This document shows, piece after piece, positions 46,154 through 56,283 of a stretch of 64,000 nucleotides of DNA. Both the position numbers and the translations under genes were made by a program. The DNA comes from Saprospiraceae bacterium (GTDB lineage: Bacteria; Bacteroidota; Bacteroidia; Chitinophagales; Saprospiraceae), in contig JAJCYH010000005.1 in assembly GCA_029262995.1 (NCBI GenBank), forward strand, positions 1 to 64,000, in the 5' to 3' direction. The notes beneath the pieces were generated by a model that worked only from the letters and a program-made list of their open reading frames with translations, was not told the DNA's origin and searched no databases. Position 1 is the first letter of the stretch. Each line of letters starts with the position of its first letter.

Positions 46154-48901
46154 ATGAAAAAAGTACAATACCTTTTGTTGATTATGTTTTGCTTTGCTTT
46201 CGCAAATGTTATAGCCCAGTCTGTTGAATTACCTACAGGCGTTAAGAAAAATACTTCCGTTGAAGGCATTACCGAATATGAATTAAACAATGGATTGAAG
46301 GTTCTCATGTTTCCAGATCAATCCAAGCCAACAATTACTGTTAATGTTACTTATTTGGTAGGATCAAGACATGAAGCTTACGGAGAAACGGGAATGGCAC
46401 ATCTATTAGAGCATCTTGTATTTAAAGGAACTCCTGACCATCCTGATATTCCTCAAGAACTTACAGAGCATGGTGCTAGACCTAATGGTACAACTTGGTA
46501 CGATAGGACCAATTATTATGAAACCTTTAGTGCTTCGGATGAAAATCTTAAATGGGCGCTAGACATGGAATCAGATCGAATGGTAAATTCTTTTATTGCA
46601 AAAGAAGATTTAGATAGTGAAATGACAGTAGTAAGAAATGAATTTGAATCAGGCGAAAACAGTCCTGTTGGTGTATTGATGAAAAGAACGATGGGTGCTG
46701 CTTTTCAATGGCATAATTATGGAAAATCCACTATTGGAGCTCGTGCAGATCTCGAAAATGTGCCCATAGATAGGTTACAGGCGTTTTATAAAAAATATTA
46801 TCAACCCGACAATGCAGTGTTGACTATAGCAGGAAAATTTGATGAAGCGAAGACATTGATGCTTGTCAATGATTATTTTGGTAAAATTCCTCGCCCTGAT
46901 AGAACATTAATCCCTACTTATACAAAAGAACCTACTCAAGATGGTGAACGATTGGTAACTCTGAGGCGAGTTGGTGATGGACAAAATATTTCTGTTGTAT
47001 ATCATACAGCACCAGGACCACATTCTGATTATGCAGCGATATCAGTGCTTGAAAGCATACTAACCAATGAGCCATCTGGAAGGCTATATAAGGCCTTGGT
47101 AGAAACCAAATTGGCTTCTTCGCAATGGGGATTTGCTCCAGGTTTGAAGGAGGGCGGATTCATCTACCTTAATGCAGATGTACGTAAAGACAATGACATT
47201 AATGCTGCTAAAAACGCAATGTTGGAAGCTCTTGATGGAATTACCAGTACACCTCCTACTAAAGAAGAAGTGGATAGAGCCAAAGCCAATATATTAAAAA
47301 ACTGGAATCTAGCCTATAATAGTTCAGATCGGATCGGTCTCGCTATGAGTGAGTTTATTGCTCAAGGAGATTGGAGATTAGGACTATTGTACAGAGATAG
47401 AGTTGAGGCAGTTTCTACTGAGGATGTTGTACGTGTTGCTGCCCAATACTTTGTACCATCTAACCGAACAATTGGATTATTCATTCCGGATAAAGACCCT
47501 GTAAGAGCTGAAATCCCTGATGCACCTAATGTAAGATCGTTATTAGCCAATTATCAAGGGAAAGAAGAGATTGCTATTGGTGAAGAATTTGATCCCTCTC
47601 CATCCAATATCGATAAAAGAACCACTACGGGACAAACCAATTCTGGTTTGGAGTATGCTCTTTTGAAAAAAGAAAACAGAGGTGACGGTGTAGTCGCAAC
47701 AATGACCATGCGTTTTGGTACTCCCAAAACCTTAATGGGTAAAAGTACCGCAGCTGGATTTGTAGGCTCACTTTTGGATAAAGGAACAAGCTCTATGACA
47801 AGGCAAGAGATCCAAGATAAATGGGACGCTTTAGAGGCTAGAGTCAATATCAATGGTGGTTTATCTAGTGGTTCTGTCAGAATAGAAACAACCAATAAAA
47901 ATTTAGTTGAAGTAATCGATCTTGTAGCAGAAATTTTAAAGGACCCTGTTTTCAGCCAAGAAGAATTTAATAAATTAAAAGAAGAGCGGTTGTCTCAGAT
48001 TGAAGAAAGCCTATCAGATCCACAGGCATTGGCTGGAGAGAAATTTGGAAAGTTACTTAGCCCATATCCTAAAACCGATATACGTTACCAAAAAAGCATG
48101 CAAGAGCAAATCGATGATATAAATGCTTTAACTCTCGATGAAGTAAAAGACTTTTATACAAGATTTTATGGTGCTTCAGATGCAACTTTCTCTGTTGTTG
48201 GTGATTTTGATGAAGCAAAGATTAAATCACAAATTGAATCCCATTTTGGTGGATGGGAAAGCAAGTCTTCCTATGAAAGAATAAGTAACCCTTATATTGA
48301 GGTAAAGTCTGCGGATGAAGAGATCAATACACCTGATAAAGCGAATTCTTTGTTTTTGGCAGGAATGAATATGCCAATCTCTGACAATGGAGAAGATTAT
48401 GCAGCACTCATGATTGGTAATTATATGCTAGGTGGAGGTTTTTTAAACTCAAGACTTGCAACAAGAATCCGTCAGAATGATGGGCTAAGCTATGGTGTAG
48501 GTTCTTGGTTTAATGCTTCTTCTTATGAGAAAAGCGGGACTTTTGGTGCCTATGCAATTTCAGCTCCTGAAAATACTGCTAAAGTGCAAGCAGCACTAAA
48601 GGAAGAAATTTTGAAAGTTATTGCAGAAGGCTTTTCACAAGAAGAACTTGAAGCTGCAAAATCTGGTTGGTTGCAGTCTCAAAGTGTAAACAGGTCTCAG
48701 GACAGATCATTGACAGGCACACTAAACAACAATCTTAGACTAGACCGAACGATGATGTGGAGTCAGGAATTAGAAGATAGAATTTCTGGGCTGACTGCAG
48801 AACAAGTAAATGCTGCATTTAAAAAATACATTCACCCTGATAAAATGATTTATGTCAAGGCGGGAGACTTTGAAAAAGTAAAAGATATGATTAAACCTTA
48901 A
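46154..48901 (+). CDS. M16 family (insulinase/pitrilysin) peptidase, two-domain, secreted
   Basis: Signal peptide; zinc motif HLLEHLVFKGT (HxxEH) with downstream E; second M16 domain. Confidence 0.95.
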   Translation: MKKVQYLLLIMFCFAFANVIAQSVELPTGVKKNTSVEGITEYELNNGLKVLMFPDQSKPTITVNVTYLVGSRHEAYGETGMAHLLEHLVFKGTPDHPDIPQELTEHGARPNGTTWYDRTNYYETFSASDENLKWALDMESDRMVNSFIAKEDLDSEMTVVRNEFESGENSPVGVLMKRTMGAAFQWHNYGKSTIGARADLENVPIDRLQAFYKKYYQPDNAVLTIAGKFDEAKTLMLVNDYFGKIPRPDRTLIPTYTKEPTQDGERLVTLRRVGDGQNISVVYHTAPGPHSDYAAISVLESILTNEPSGRLYKALVETKLASSQWGFAPGLKEGGFIYLNADVRKDNDINAAKNAMLEALDGITSTPPTKEEVDRAKANILKNWNLAYNSSDRIGLAMSEFIAQGDWRLGLLYRDRVEAVSTEDVVRVAAQYFVPSNRTIGLFIPDKDPVRAEIPDAPNVRSLLANYQGKEEIAIGEEFDPSPSNIDKRTTTGQTNSGLEYALLKKENRGDGVVATMTMRFGTPKTLMGKSTAAGFVGSLLDKGTSSMTRQEIQDKWDALEARVNINGGLSSGSVRIETTNKNLVEVIDLVAEILKDPVFSQEEFNKLKEERLSQIEESLSDPQALAGEKFGKLLSPYPKTDIRYQKSMQEQIDDINALTLDEVKDFYTRFYGASDATFSVVGDFDEAKIKSQIESHFGGWESKSSYERISNPYIEVKSADEEINTPDKANSLFLAGMNMPISDNGEDYAALMIGNYMLGGGFLNSRLATRIRQNDGLSYGVGSWFNASSYEKSGTFGAYAISAPENTAKVQAALKEEILKVIAEGFSQEELEAAKSGWLQSQSVNRSQDRSLTGTLNNNLRLDRTMMWSQELEDRISGLTAEQVNAAFKKYIHPDKMIYVKAGDFEKVKDMIKP

Positions 48902-48909
48902 TAAAATGA

Positions 48910-48944
48910 AAAGCCTCTTCGATTGTCTGAAGAGGCTTTTTTAT
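48910..48944 (+). terminator. Rho-independent terminator of M16 peptidase gene
   Basis: AAAGCCTCTTC-gattgtct-GAAGAGGCTTTTTTA. Confidence 0.88.
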
Positions 48945-48961
48945 TTAATCAGAAATTAAGT

Positions 48962-49618
48962 CTAATCTCTACAGTCTTTTTTTGCTTGTTTCAAATCTTC
49001 CTTACTTGCTATTTCTTGTGTTGTTCCGTCTTCATATTCTATGGTAATCGGGAAGTCAAGTGTAGGTCTTTGGGCGGAATCTGGGTGATTAGCTTTCCAT
49101 TCTCTTAGAGACTGCTTTAACTCTATTCTATTATTTACATCAAGAGTTGTACCATCTGGTAGACTAAGACTTATAGGGTATTGAACCTTAAAGCAAGGTC
49201 TAAAATGTCTCGGTCGTGGAGGAAAGTCACTTCTGCATTCACGCAATTGAACTTTTAGTTCGTCCTTATCTGCAACAGAAACTACACTTCCATCTTCCGT
49301 TATAATTTCAACAGGAAATACAACATGTGGTCTTCCATCGACATTAGGATTGGCTTCTTTCCAGGCTTGTAATTGTTCTTTTCCGTCTTCAAATGAGCTG
49401 ATTTCAATGACGTTTCCATCAGGTAATTCAAGATTTAATGGAAAGACCAATTCAAAGCATCCGTGCACTCCTGCATTGAGATTCTTCTGCATTTCATAGC
49501 TTTCTGTAAATCCATAGTTTTCAACTTGTACGTCAGAATCTTCTTTACTGCAAGAACTGATCATAATTCCAAGGCATAAAAGTGCTAGAACTTTTATTTT
49601 AATCTGATTATTCAACAT
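48962..49618 (-). CDS. Lipoprotein with four tandem ~40-aa modules
   Basis: Lipobox ISSCSK; four internal repeats FP(L/V/I)...(P/E)DG...L.W/C. Confidence 0.8.
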   Translation of the reverse strand: MLNNQIKIKVLALLCLGIMISSCSKEDSDVQVENYGFTESYEMQKNLNAGVHGCFELVFPLNLELPDGNVIEISSFEDGKEQLQAWKEANPNVDGRPHVVFPVEIITEDGSVVSVADKDELKVQLRECRSDFPPRPRHFRPCFKVQYPISLSLPDGTTLDVNNRIELKQSLREWKANHPDSAQRPTLDFPITIEYEDGTTQEIASKEDLKQAKKDCRD

Positions 49619-49731
49619 AGTATTAAATTTTAGTTTTACAATTAAATTACACCTATAGAAGAAATATATTTATCCTTTGTACTCGTTTAAACTGAAAAAT
49701 ATTTTTTTAGTCTTAAATATAAATTAAAATT

Positions 49732-50277
49732 CTGACAGAAATTACAGACATAGAGCTATGGAAGCGATTTAAAAAAGGCGATCGCGATGTTTTTGAATTC
49801 ATCTATAATCGTGAATATGAAGCCTTGATTGGTTATTCACGAGCCTATCTTAATGATATTGAAATTATTGAAGATGCTATTCATGATCTATTTGTATATC
49901 TATGGAACAAAAAGGAACGATTATCTGATGTAGATAGAATTAAACCCTATTTGTTCGTTTCTCTCCGACATATCCTACTTAAGGTATTAAAAAACCAAAA
50001 GACTCAAGAACAATTAGAAGAACAAAGCGGTTTTTTTGAAAAGGAATCTTCAATAGAAGACAAGTGGATTCAAGAGGATTTTAATACAGAGGTACAGGGT
50101 AAACTTAAAGAGGGGTTTGCAAATCTAAGCAGTCGACAAAAACAGGCTGTTTACCTCAGATATTATGAAACCATGGAATACGAAGAAATATGTACAGTGA
50201 TGGAAATCAATTATCAATCTGTACGAAATCTTATAAGCAAGGGCATTAAAGCCTTGGGAAAGCATTTAAAAAATTAA
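49732..50277 (+). CDS. ECF-type RNA polymerase sigma factor (start codon uncertain, non-ATG)
   Basis: ORF track gives TTG at 49825, but upstream frame ILTEITDIELWKRFKKGDRDVFEFIYNREYEALIGYSRAYL is canonical sigma region 2; region 4 YLRYYETMEYEEICTVMEINYQSVRNLISKGIKAL. Confidence 0.88.
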   Translation: MTEITDIELWKRFKKGDRDVFEFIYNREYEALIGYSRAYLNDIEIIEDAIHDLFVYLWNKKERLSDVDRIKPYLFVSLRHILLKVLKNQKTQEQLEEQSGFFEKESSIEDKWIQEDFNTEVQGKLKEGFANLSSRQKQAVYLRYYETMEYEEICTVMEINYQSVRNLISKGIKALGKHLKN

Positions 50278-50341
50278 ATCTGATGTATATATGAGTACAT
50301 TATCTAAAATACAGTCTTATAAAGGTGAAATAGTTACTAAG

Positions 50342-50800
50342 ATGAAGCAATTGCTTATTCTACTTCTTGGAATGCTCTTCTTTTATTCCTGTGCAAAAGA
50401 AGATTTGGTAGAGACAGATCCAGAATTGCAACCATATTTTGAACTGTTTGCAGAAGAAGCAACAATGAGAGGCTTTTTTGTTGATTATGATGTAGAACGA
50501 ATTGAAGGTTTACTCCAGGATATTCCAAGTACCAATGTACAAGGGCAATGTTTCCAAAATGAAAGGAAACCAAAGAAAGTAATTATAGATATAAACTACT
50601 GGAACAATGCTTCGAAATTGGAAAAGGAGTTTATAGTATTTCATGAATTGGGACATTGTTTTCTCAATAGGGATCATCTGGATGATGCATTAGCAGATGG
50701 TACATGTGTTAGTATAATGCATAGCAATCCAGGTGTTTGTTTTTTTGAGTTGAAAGCGGATAATAGAGATGAATATCTTGATGAACTTTTTTCCAATTAA
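50342..50800 (+). CDS. Lipoprotein with HExxH zinc-protease-like motif
   Basis: Likely start MKQLLILLLGMLFFYSCAKED (in frame with ORF start 50291); VFHELGHCFLNRDH and SIMHS. Confidence 0.78.
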   Translation: MKQLLILLLGMLFFYSCAKEDLVETDPELQPYFELFAEEATMRGFFVDYDVERIEGLLQDIPSTNVQGQCFQNERKPKKVIIDINYWNNASKLEKEFIVFHELGHCFLNRDHLDDALADGTCVSIMHSNPGVCFFELKADNRDEYLDELFSN

Positions 50801-50812
50801 TTTAATAATAGC

Positions 50813-51781
50813 ATGTCATTCGAGCATTTAGACCAGAATAATGAGTTCCTTGAAAATCTTGATTTTATCAAGTGGGTAAACTCTGGTTTTGTATATCAAA
50901 ACGAATACTGGCAAGAAATAAAAGCTGAATTAATTGATAAAAGCTCGTTTGATAATGCAATCTCTATAATCGAAGGATTCAGTTTTGCGAAAGCTAAATC
51001 CACTTCAGAAGATAGGAAAGAGAAGTTGATAAATAGAATAAATCAGACCATTGACTCTGATGTTATTAAGTCCAATAAACCCAAACTTATCTCTTTGCGA
51101 TTGTTTGCTGCAGTAGCAGCTACTTTAATATTATTGGTATCATCTTTTTGGTTTTTTGATAATACGCTTTCTGTAAAAACAGAATTTGCGGAAAGTGAAA
51201 AAATTAAATTGCCTGACCTTTCATTTGTGCAATTAAATGTTGCATCTAAAGTGCAGTATAAAAAAAGAAACTTCAATAAAAACAGACTGGTTAAGCTTGA
51301 AGGTGAAGCTTTTTTCCAAGTAGAAAAGGGTGAGTCTTTCATTGTTGAATCTTCAAATGGAACAGTTGAAGTTCTTGGCACATCATTTAATGTTTATTCA
51401 AGAAATCAAGTTATGGAAGTTGTCTGTCATACTGGGAAAGTAATGGTTAAGCCCAAAGACAAGAAATCTCAAGCTATTTTAACCAAGGGTATGTCATGTC
51501 GCATTGAGAATGGAGTATTAACATTAGGTGTGAGTAATACTGATGGAAATTGGACCTCGGGAATGTATAATTATAAAAATGCTTCTCTTGGTCGTGTGCT
51601 GGATGATATTGAAAGACAATATGACATATCAATAGTAAGTCCAGCAGAAATCAAATCTTTGAATTACACTGGTTTTTTTGAGTCGGACCATTTGGATGAA
51701 GCATTGCAATCTGTATTATGGCCACTACAATTAAAATATGAAATGACAGGCGATTCAGAGATTTCTATTTCAAAAAACTAG
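50813..51781 (+). CDS. FecR family anti-sigma/transmembrane sensor
   Basis: TM segment then FAESEKIKLPDLSFVQLNVASKVQYKKRNFNKNRLVKLEGEAFFQVEKGESFIVESSNGTVEVLGTSFNVYSR. Confidence 0.93.
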   Translation: MSFEHLDQNNEFLENLDFIKWVNSGFVYQNEYWQEIKAELIDKSSFDNAISIIEGFSFAKAKSTSEDRKEKLINRINQTIDSDVIKSNKPKLISLRLFAAVAATLILLVSSFWFFDNTLSVKTEFAESEKIKLPDLSFVQLNVASKVQYKKRNFNKNRLVKLEGEAFFQVEKGESFIVESSNGTVEVLGTSFNVYSRNQVMEVVCHTGKVMVKPKDKKSQAILTKGMSCRIENGVLTLGVSNTDGNWTSGMYNYKNASLGRVLDDIERQYDISIVSPAEIKSLNYTGFFESDHLDEALQSVLWPLQLKYEMTGDSEISISKN

Positions 51782-51785
51782 GCAT

Positions 51786-54410
51786 TTGAATTTTAGAAAC
51801 ATCATCTTTTTAATATTTTTATTTTCTTGTTTGATTCAGGAAGTACATTCCCAAACAAGTACTTTGAGCGTTGAAAGAGAAGAGAATCTTACCAGTCTTT
51901 TAGAAAAAATAGCTATTCAAAATCAAGTTCTATTTGCTTACCCTTCAGATCTTATTTCAGAAATAATTATTGACCCAGTAGAGATTAGCTATAATTCAGT
52001 TGATCAACTCATGGATGAACTATTTGCTGGTAAATCTCTTGAATTTTATAAAGCTGATGAAAGGAAATACTTGATAAGACCTGTATTTGTTAGCCCTCAT
52101 GAACCTATTGAGATCAAAGGAACAATCTCAGATGAAGAAAATGGAATTTCTCTTCCATTGGCGAGTATCTTTTTTGAAGATCTTAGCTATGGCGTATTAA
52201 GCAATAACTTAGGGGAATATACTTTTATCGTTTCTCCAGATGAAACACGAAAGGTGATTATTTCTTATTTGGGATACAGAAATCAAAGTTTGTCTATTGA
52301 GCAATTAAGAAAGTCTGCCACGATAAGATTAAAAACCGATAGTTATCAATTGGAAACGCCTCTGATCGAGTATGTGTTACCACCGATTATTGAAACCAAA
52401 AGAATTGGGTTGATAACAGATACGGATAAACTTGCAGGAGTGTCTTCAAGCTCTGGACTATTTGGAAAGGATTTATTGCGATATTTGCAGTTGCTTGCAG
52501 GCGTTTCTGCCTATGAAGATAATCGAGTTGATTTAAAAATTAGAGGATCAAATTCTGAGTCAACCCATATTATTCTGGACGGAATGCCTCTATATAATGT
52601 CTCTCATTATTATGGCATTTTTTCTTCTATCAATAGTGATTTTGTAGAATCGATTGAGTTATATAAAAATGCACAACCAATTCAATATGAAGGTAGGGGT
52701 GGAGGAATGGTAATCATGAAATCTGATCAAGTTAAACGAGATGATCATTCCTTTAACATAAACCTTTTGACCTCTTCGTTTACCTTAGACTTTCCATTAA
52801 GCAAGAGGGTTAGTTTTAAACTATCAGGGAGGAGTTCGTATCGAAACGTTAATGATGCCAGTATTTTGGATTTGAATCCAAGAGAACAAGAAAACATAGA
52901 TTTTGCGAACCAGCAATCAACAAACTTTATAAGCAATCAACCTGATTTTAGGTTTTATGATTTGAATTCTACCTTATCCTACAAGAGCAAAGAGCTTGAT
53001 TTATTTTTAAATATTTTTCGCAGTTACGATAAACTAAGCAATAACTATAACCTGGAATTCAACTTGCAGGGAAAGGAGTTTGAACGACAACTTTTTAATC
53101 ATGACGAAACATGGCAGAACAGTTCTGTCAGTCTAGTTGCCAGAAAATCTATTACAGATAAGTTTTCCATTTACCTTTCGGGATATGCTACTGAATATAA
53201 CTTTAACTCAGCTCTTAATTCTGAGTTGCCAGGAGCTATTGGCAATAATATGATTTCGAGTGGCAATAGTAATGAGATTGTTGACAAGGGCATACGAGCG
53301 TATTTGAAATATGATAATACTAGCAGCCAATTTGTTATTGGGACCGAATACAAGCATCTTGATGTTAATCATCAGCTTGAGGCTGAATTTTCACAAAAGT
53401 TGATAAACTATAAAGACAGACTTGGATTTTATAGCATGTTTTCTTCATACGGCCTTACTTTAGGTAAATTATTTATTGAAGCTGGTCTTAGAGTGCCTGT
53501 CCATAATTCTAGAAATCATACCAAACTGCTATACTCACCTCAACTTATTGCACGGTATCGTATAGGTGATTTTCAGTATTTAAAATCTTCGATTAGCCGA
53601 ACGAATCAAATTCTGCGTGAAATAGAATATGAGACGAGACTTGGACAGACTTTAAGCTTTTATCAGATTTCTGAAAACAATGACATTCCTATTCTCAGAA
53701 CAGACAATTATATGTTGGGATATGGAATGGACCAGGGCTTATGGGGTGTTGATGTAGAGTTATTTTATAAGAACATGAAAGGCAACTTATTGGTAAGTAC
53801 CGAATCTCCAGGATTCAACCTTGACCAAGGACCTAGACCTCTAGGAGTTTCGGGTTATCAGGTATTTAAAGGTGATCGCAGGGTGTATGGTATTGATTTA
53901 AGTTTCAATTATCGAAATAGTAATTACACATCATGGTTGGCTTATACTTTGTCATGGAATGAAGATAGGTTTCCAAGAGTGTTCAAAGGCAATTATTTTT
54001 CAAGCCAGGATGACCGACGCCATCAGCTTAAATGGATTCATCAATGGGAGCTGAATAACTGGACCTTCAATACTAACTTTGTATATACAAGTGGGAAGAC
54101 GTACTTGGCATTAGAGCAAATTCAGGACAGACGTCCAAGAGAAATGCTAAATCAAAAAGAGGTACTCAATATGCTTCCGGATTATTTTAGATGGGATATT
54201 GGAGCAACTTATAATTTCAATATTATAAAGAAGAGAGCTCAACTAGGTCTGTCTGTATTTAATATCTTAAATCGTCGAAATCTTAAGTATGTGCAATATG
54301 CGTTTAAGCTTGAGACACAACATATGGGATCGCCTAAAAATATAATTATTGGAACAGAGTCTGAACTTCTTGGAAGAAGTTTAAACTTAGATTTTACATT
54401 TATGTTTTAA
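51786..54410 (+). CDS. TonB-dependent receptor with STN and carboxypeptidase-regulatory-like domains
   Basis: STN-like N-terminus; IKGTISDEENGISLPLASIFFEDLSYGVLSNNLGEYTF; plug GVSAYEDNRVDLKIRGSNSESTHIILDGMPLYNVSHYYGIFSSIN. Confidence 0.92.
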   Translation: MNFRNIIFLIFLFSCLIQEVHSQTSTLSVEREENLTSLLEKIAIQNQVLFAYPSDLISEIIIDPVEISYNSVDQLMDELFAGKSLEFYKADERKYLIRPVFVSPHEPIEIKGTISDEENGISLPLASIFFEDLSYGVLSNNLGEYTFIVSPDETRKVIISYLGYRNQSLSIEQLRKSATIRLKTDSYQLETPLIEYVLPPIIETKRIGLITDTDKLAGVSSSSGLFGKDLLRYLQLLAGVSAYEDNRVDLKIRGSNSESTHIILDGMPLYNVSHYYGIFSSINSDFVESIELYKNAQPIQYEGRGGGMVIMKSDQVKRDDHSFNINLLTSSFTLDFPLSKRVSFKLSGRSSYRNVNDASILDLNPREQENIDFANQQSTNFISNQPDFRFYDLNSTLSYKSKELDLFLNIFRSYDKLSNNYNLEFNLQGKEFERQLFNHDETWQNSSVSLVARKSITDKFSIYLSGYATEYNFNSALNSELPGAIGNNMISSGNSNEIVDKGIRAYLKYDNTSSQFVIGTEYKHLDVNHQLEAEFSQKLINYKDRLGFYSMFSSYGLTLGKLFIEAGLRVPVHNSRNHTKLLYSPQLIARYRIGDFQYLKSSISRTNQILREIEYETRLGQTLSFYQISENNDIPILRTDNYMLGYGMDQGLWGVDVELFYKNMKGNLLVSTESPGFNLDQGPRPLGVSGYQVFKGDRRVYGIDLSFNYRNSNYTSWLAYTLSWNEDRFPRVFKGNYFSSQDDRRHQLKWIHQWELNNWTFNTNFVYTSGKTYLALEQIQDRRPREMLNQKEVLNMLPDYFRWDIGATYNFNIIKKRAQLGLSVFNILNRRNLKYVQYAFKLETQHMGSPKNIIIGTESELLGRSLNLDFTFMF

Positions 54411-55505
54411 TCAGTTTTGCAGCTCTCTGATGTGACCCCCCTCGTCGATAATATACGACTTATTTAAACTTGTGTTTTTGACAACTAGATCGAACCCATG
54501 TGCAGTCTTGTAGTAGATTGCTTCGAAGGTTTGGTCAATTACAGTAAAAGGTGGAATTTTCTTGGTGAAATAGTTTTTTTTATCTGTGAAGTGAACAAGG
54601 TCACCAAATTTGAATCTTCTGAAAAGTTCATAGGTTATCTGTCTTGATATTTCATCATCGGAGGCTTTGTATTCGATTTTTTTATCAGCCCTGTTCGTGG
54701 AGAATTGAACATATCCCCAAAGCTCTGGAATATGCATATTTATTTCGCCATGAGGGGACCATACCCAATTCATTTCAGGTAGAAGTTTGCCCTTCTCTTT
54801 TTTTCTTTGATAGTTGTTGTCAACAACTTCAAAATTCCATTCTACTCTTGAAAAGTTTATTCTCCAAATATCTAGATTTTTTGGGTGTTTGGGACCGGCG
54901 TGTTTGGACAATAATACAGATTGCATAGGAATAGCCATTTCGACCGACCAATAATTATCAATATCCGAGGGATTATTTATTGTTCCATCAATATAAATGG
55001 CAGACTGTAGCCCTGCCAGCTCATGATAATCGTTTGCGGTCCCACCTAATCGGTAGGGTTTGTCCAAAATTAAGTCCCATGTTGTATTGTATGCATTTAC
55101 TTCAATCTCTGAATAATTACGGCCATCATTATCGGGATCAATGAATATTTCAAAGTCATTGTCGTGGAAGATGATATCATCATGGTTTTTGAGACTGGCC
55201 CATATATGTTCTTCTTCCATTTCGGCATAAACGTATAGATAGTCGTTATCCCATAACATTTTAACGCGCGTTTGATAATTGACACTTCTTTCGCCTTCAA
55301 TGTCCACAAAATCTTCGGTGAAAGGAACCTCATTCCAATCGCTATCATCGTCAATGCCATTGATGTTAATGGATTGAGTGGTTCTGTAAACGACATACTC
55401 ACGTTGTTTGATGACTTCTTCATTGGAAGGATAGATGATTTCATCATTTTGTGCAAAGCAAAGGTTTGAAAAAAATAATAAGAGAATGATGGATAAAAAC
55501 TTCAT
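54411..55505 (-). CDS. Carbohydrate-binding family 9-like (CBM9-type) secreted protein
   Basis: ININGIDDDSDWNEVPFTEDFVDIEGER...YVYAEMEEEHIWASLKNHDDIIFHDNDFEIFIDPDNDGRNYSEIEVNAYNTTWDL. Confidence 0.88.
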   Translation of the reverse strand: MKFLSIILLLFFSNLCFAQNDEIIYPSNEEVIKQREYVVYRTTQSININGIDDDSDWNEVPFTEDFVDIEGERSVNYQTRVKMLWDNDYLYVYAEMEEEHIWASLKNHDDIIFHDNDFEIFIDPDNDGRNYSEIEVNAYNTTWDLILDKPYRLGGTANDYHELAGLQSAIYIDGTINNPSDIDNYWSVEMAIPMQSVLLSKHAGPKHPKNLDIWRINFSRVEWNFEVVDNNYQRKKEKGKLLPEMNWVWSPHGEINMHIPELWGYVQFSTNRADKKIEYKASDDEISRQITYELFRRFKFGDLVHFTDKKNYFTKKIPPFTVIDQTFEAIYYKTAHGFDLVVKNTSLNKSYIIDEGGHIRELQN

Positions 55506-55511
55506 ATAAGG

Positions 55512-56228
55512 TTATTTTGAAGGTGGTTGTGTAGGTCTTATTTCTATTTTACTAGGCAAACTCCTCTGTGGGATATTTAATAAATCTGTAACGACCTGTG
55601 CTATGTCCTCAGGTTGAATTTTCCAAGCATCTGCTTCGGAGGGCGTGTGGTTGTTAAAATAAGTTGAAACAGAACCGGGCATAATTGTAGTACATTTAAT
55701 ACCATAAGATCTTAGATCTAACATTATGGCTTGTGTAAAACCAACTAAGCCAAACTTACTAGCATTATATGCAGAACCTTTTGCAAAGAAATTTGTGCCC
55801 GCAAGGCTAGCAATAGTGATAATATAACCTTTGGTTTTTTTCAATTCTTCTACTGTTGTTTTGACGGTATTGAATACTCCTGTAAGGTTTGTATTAATGG
55901 TCTCATTCCATTGCTCTTCTGTTAAATCTTCAATTGAAGCAAAATGTCCTATGCCTGCATTGGCAACGACAACATCTATTTTTCCCCATTTGTCAACTAT
56001 TATCTGTGAGCAAGCTCGCATGTCGGTCATGGAATAGACATCTGCAGTTTTTCCAATAATATTTGATCTTAATTCAGAAGGTATTTGCTCTAAGGCATTG
56101 TGGATACTGTTTTGGGATCTACCTGTAATTAGGACTTTCATACCTTTTGAGAGCATTTCTTGAGCTATTGCAAGGCCAATTCCTTTACTTGCTCCGGTAA
56201 TGATTGCTGTTTTGTCTTTTAAATTCAT
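55512..56228 (-). CDS. SDR family oxidoreductase
   Basis: TAIITGASKGIGLAIAQEML, NAGIGHF, YNASKFGLVGFTQAIMLDLRSYGIKCTTIMPGSV. Confidence 0.92.
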   Translation of the reverse strand: MNLKDKTAIITGASKGIGLAIAQEMLSKGMKVLITGRSQNSIHNALEQIPSELRSNIIGKTADVYSMTDMRACSQIIVDKWGKIDVVVANAGIGHFASIEDLTEEQWNETINTNLTGVFNTVKTTVEELKKTKGYIITIASLAGTNFFAKGSAYNASKFGLVGFTQAIMLDLRSYGIKCTTIMPGSVSTYFNNHTPSEADAWKIQPEDIAQVVTDLLNIPQRSLPSKIEIRPTQPPSK

Positions 56229-56283
56229 ATGAAATGTGAATTAAGTTTTTAAAGCTATTATTTTTGTCAAAATAAAAAGAACT

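Noticed and set aside
55097-55456. ORF 55097-55456 (-), 119 aa, overlapping the CBM9-like gene in another frame
   Set aside because: Met/Lys/Ile-rich off-frame reading of a recognisable gene.
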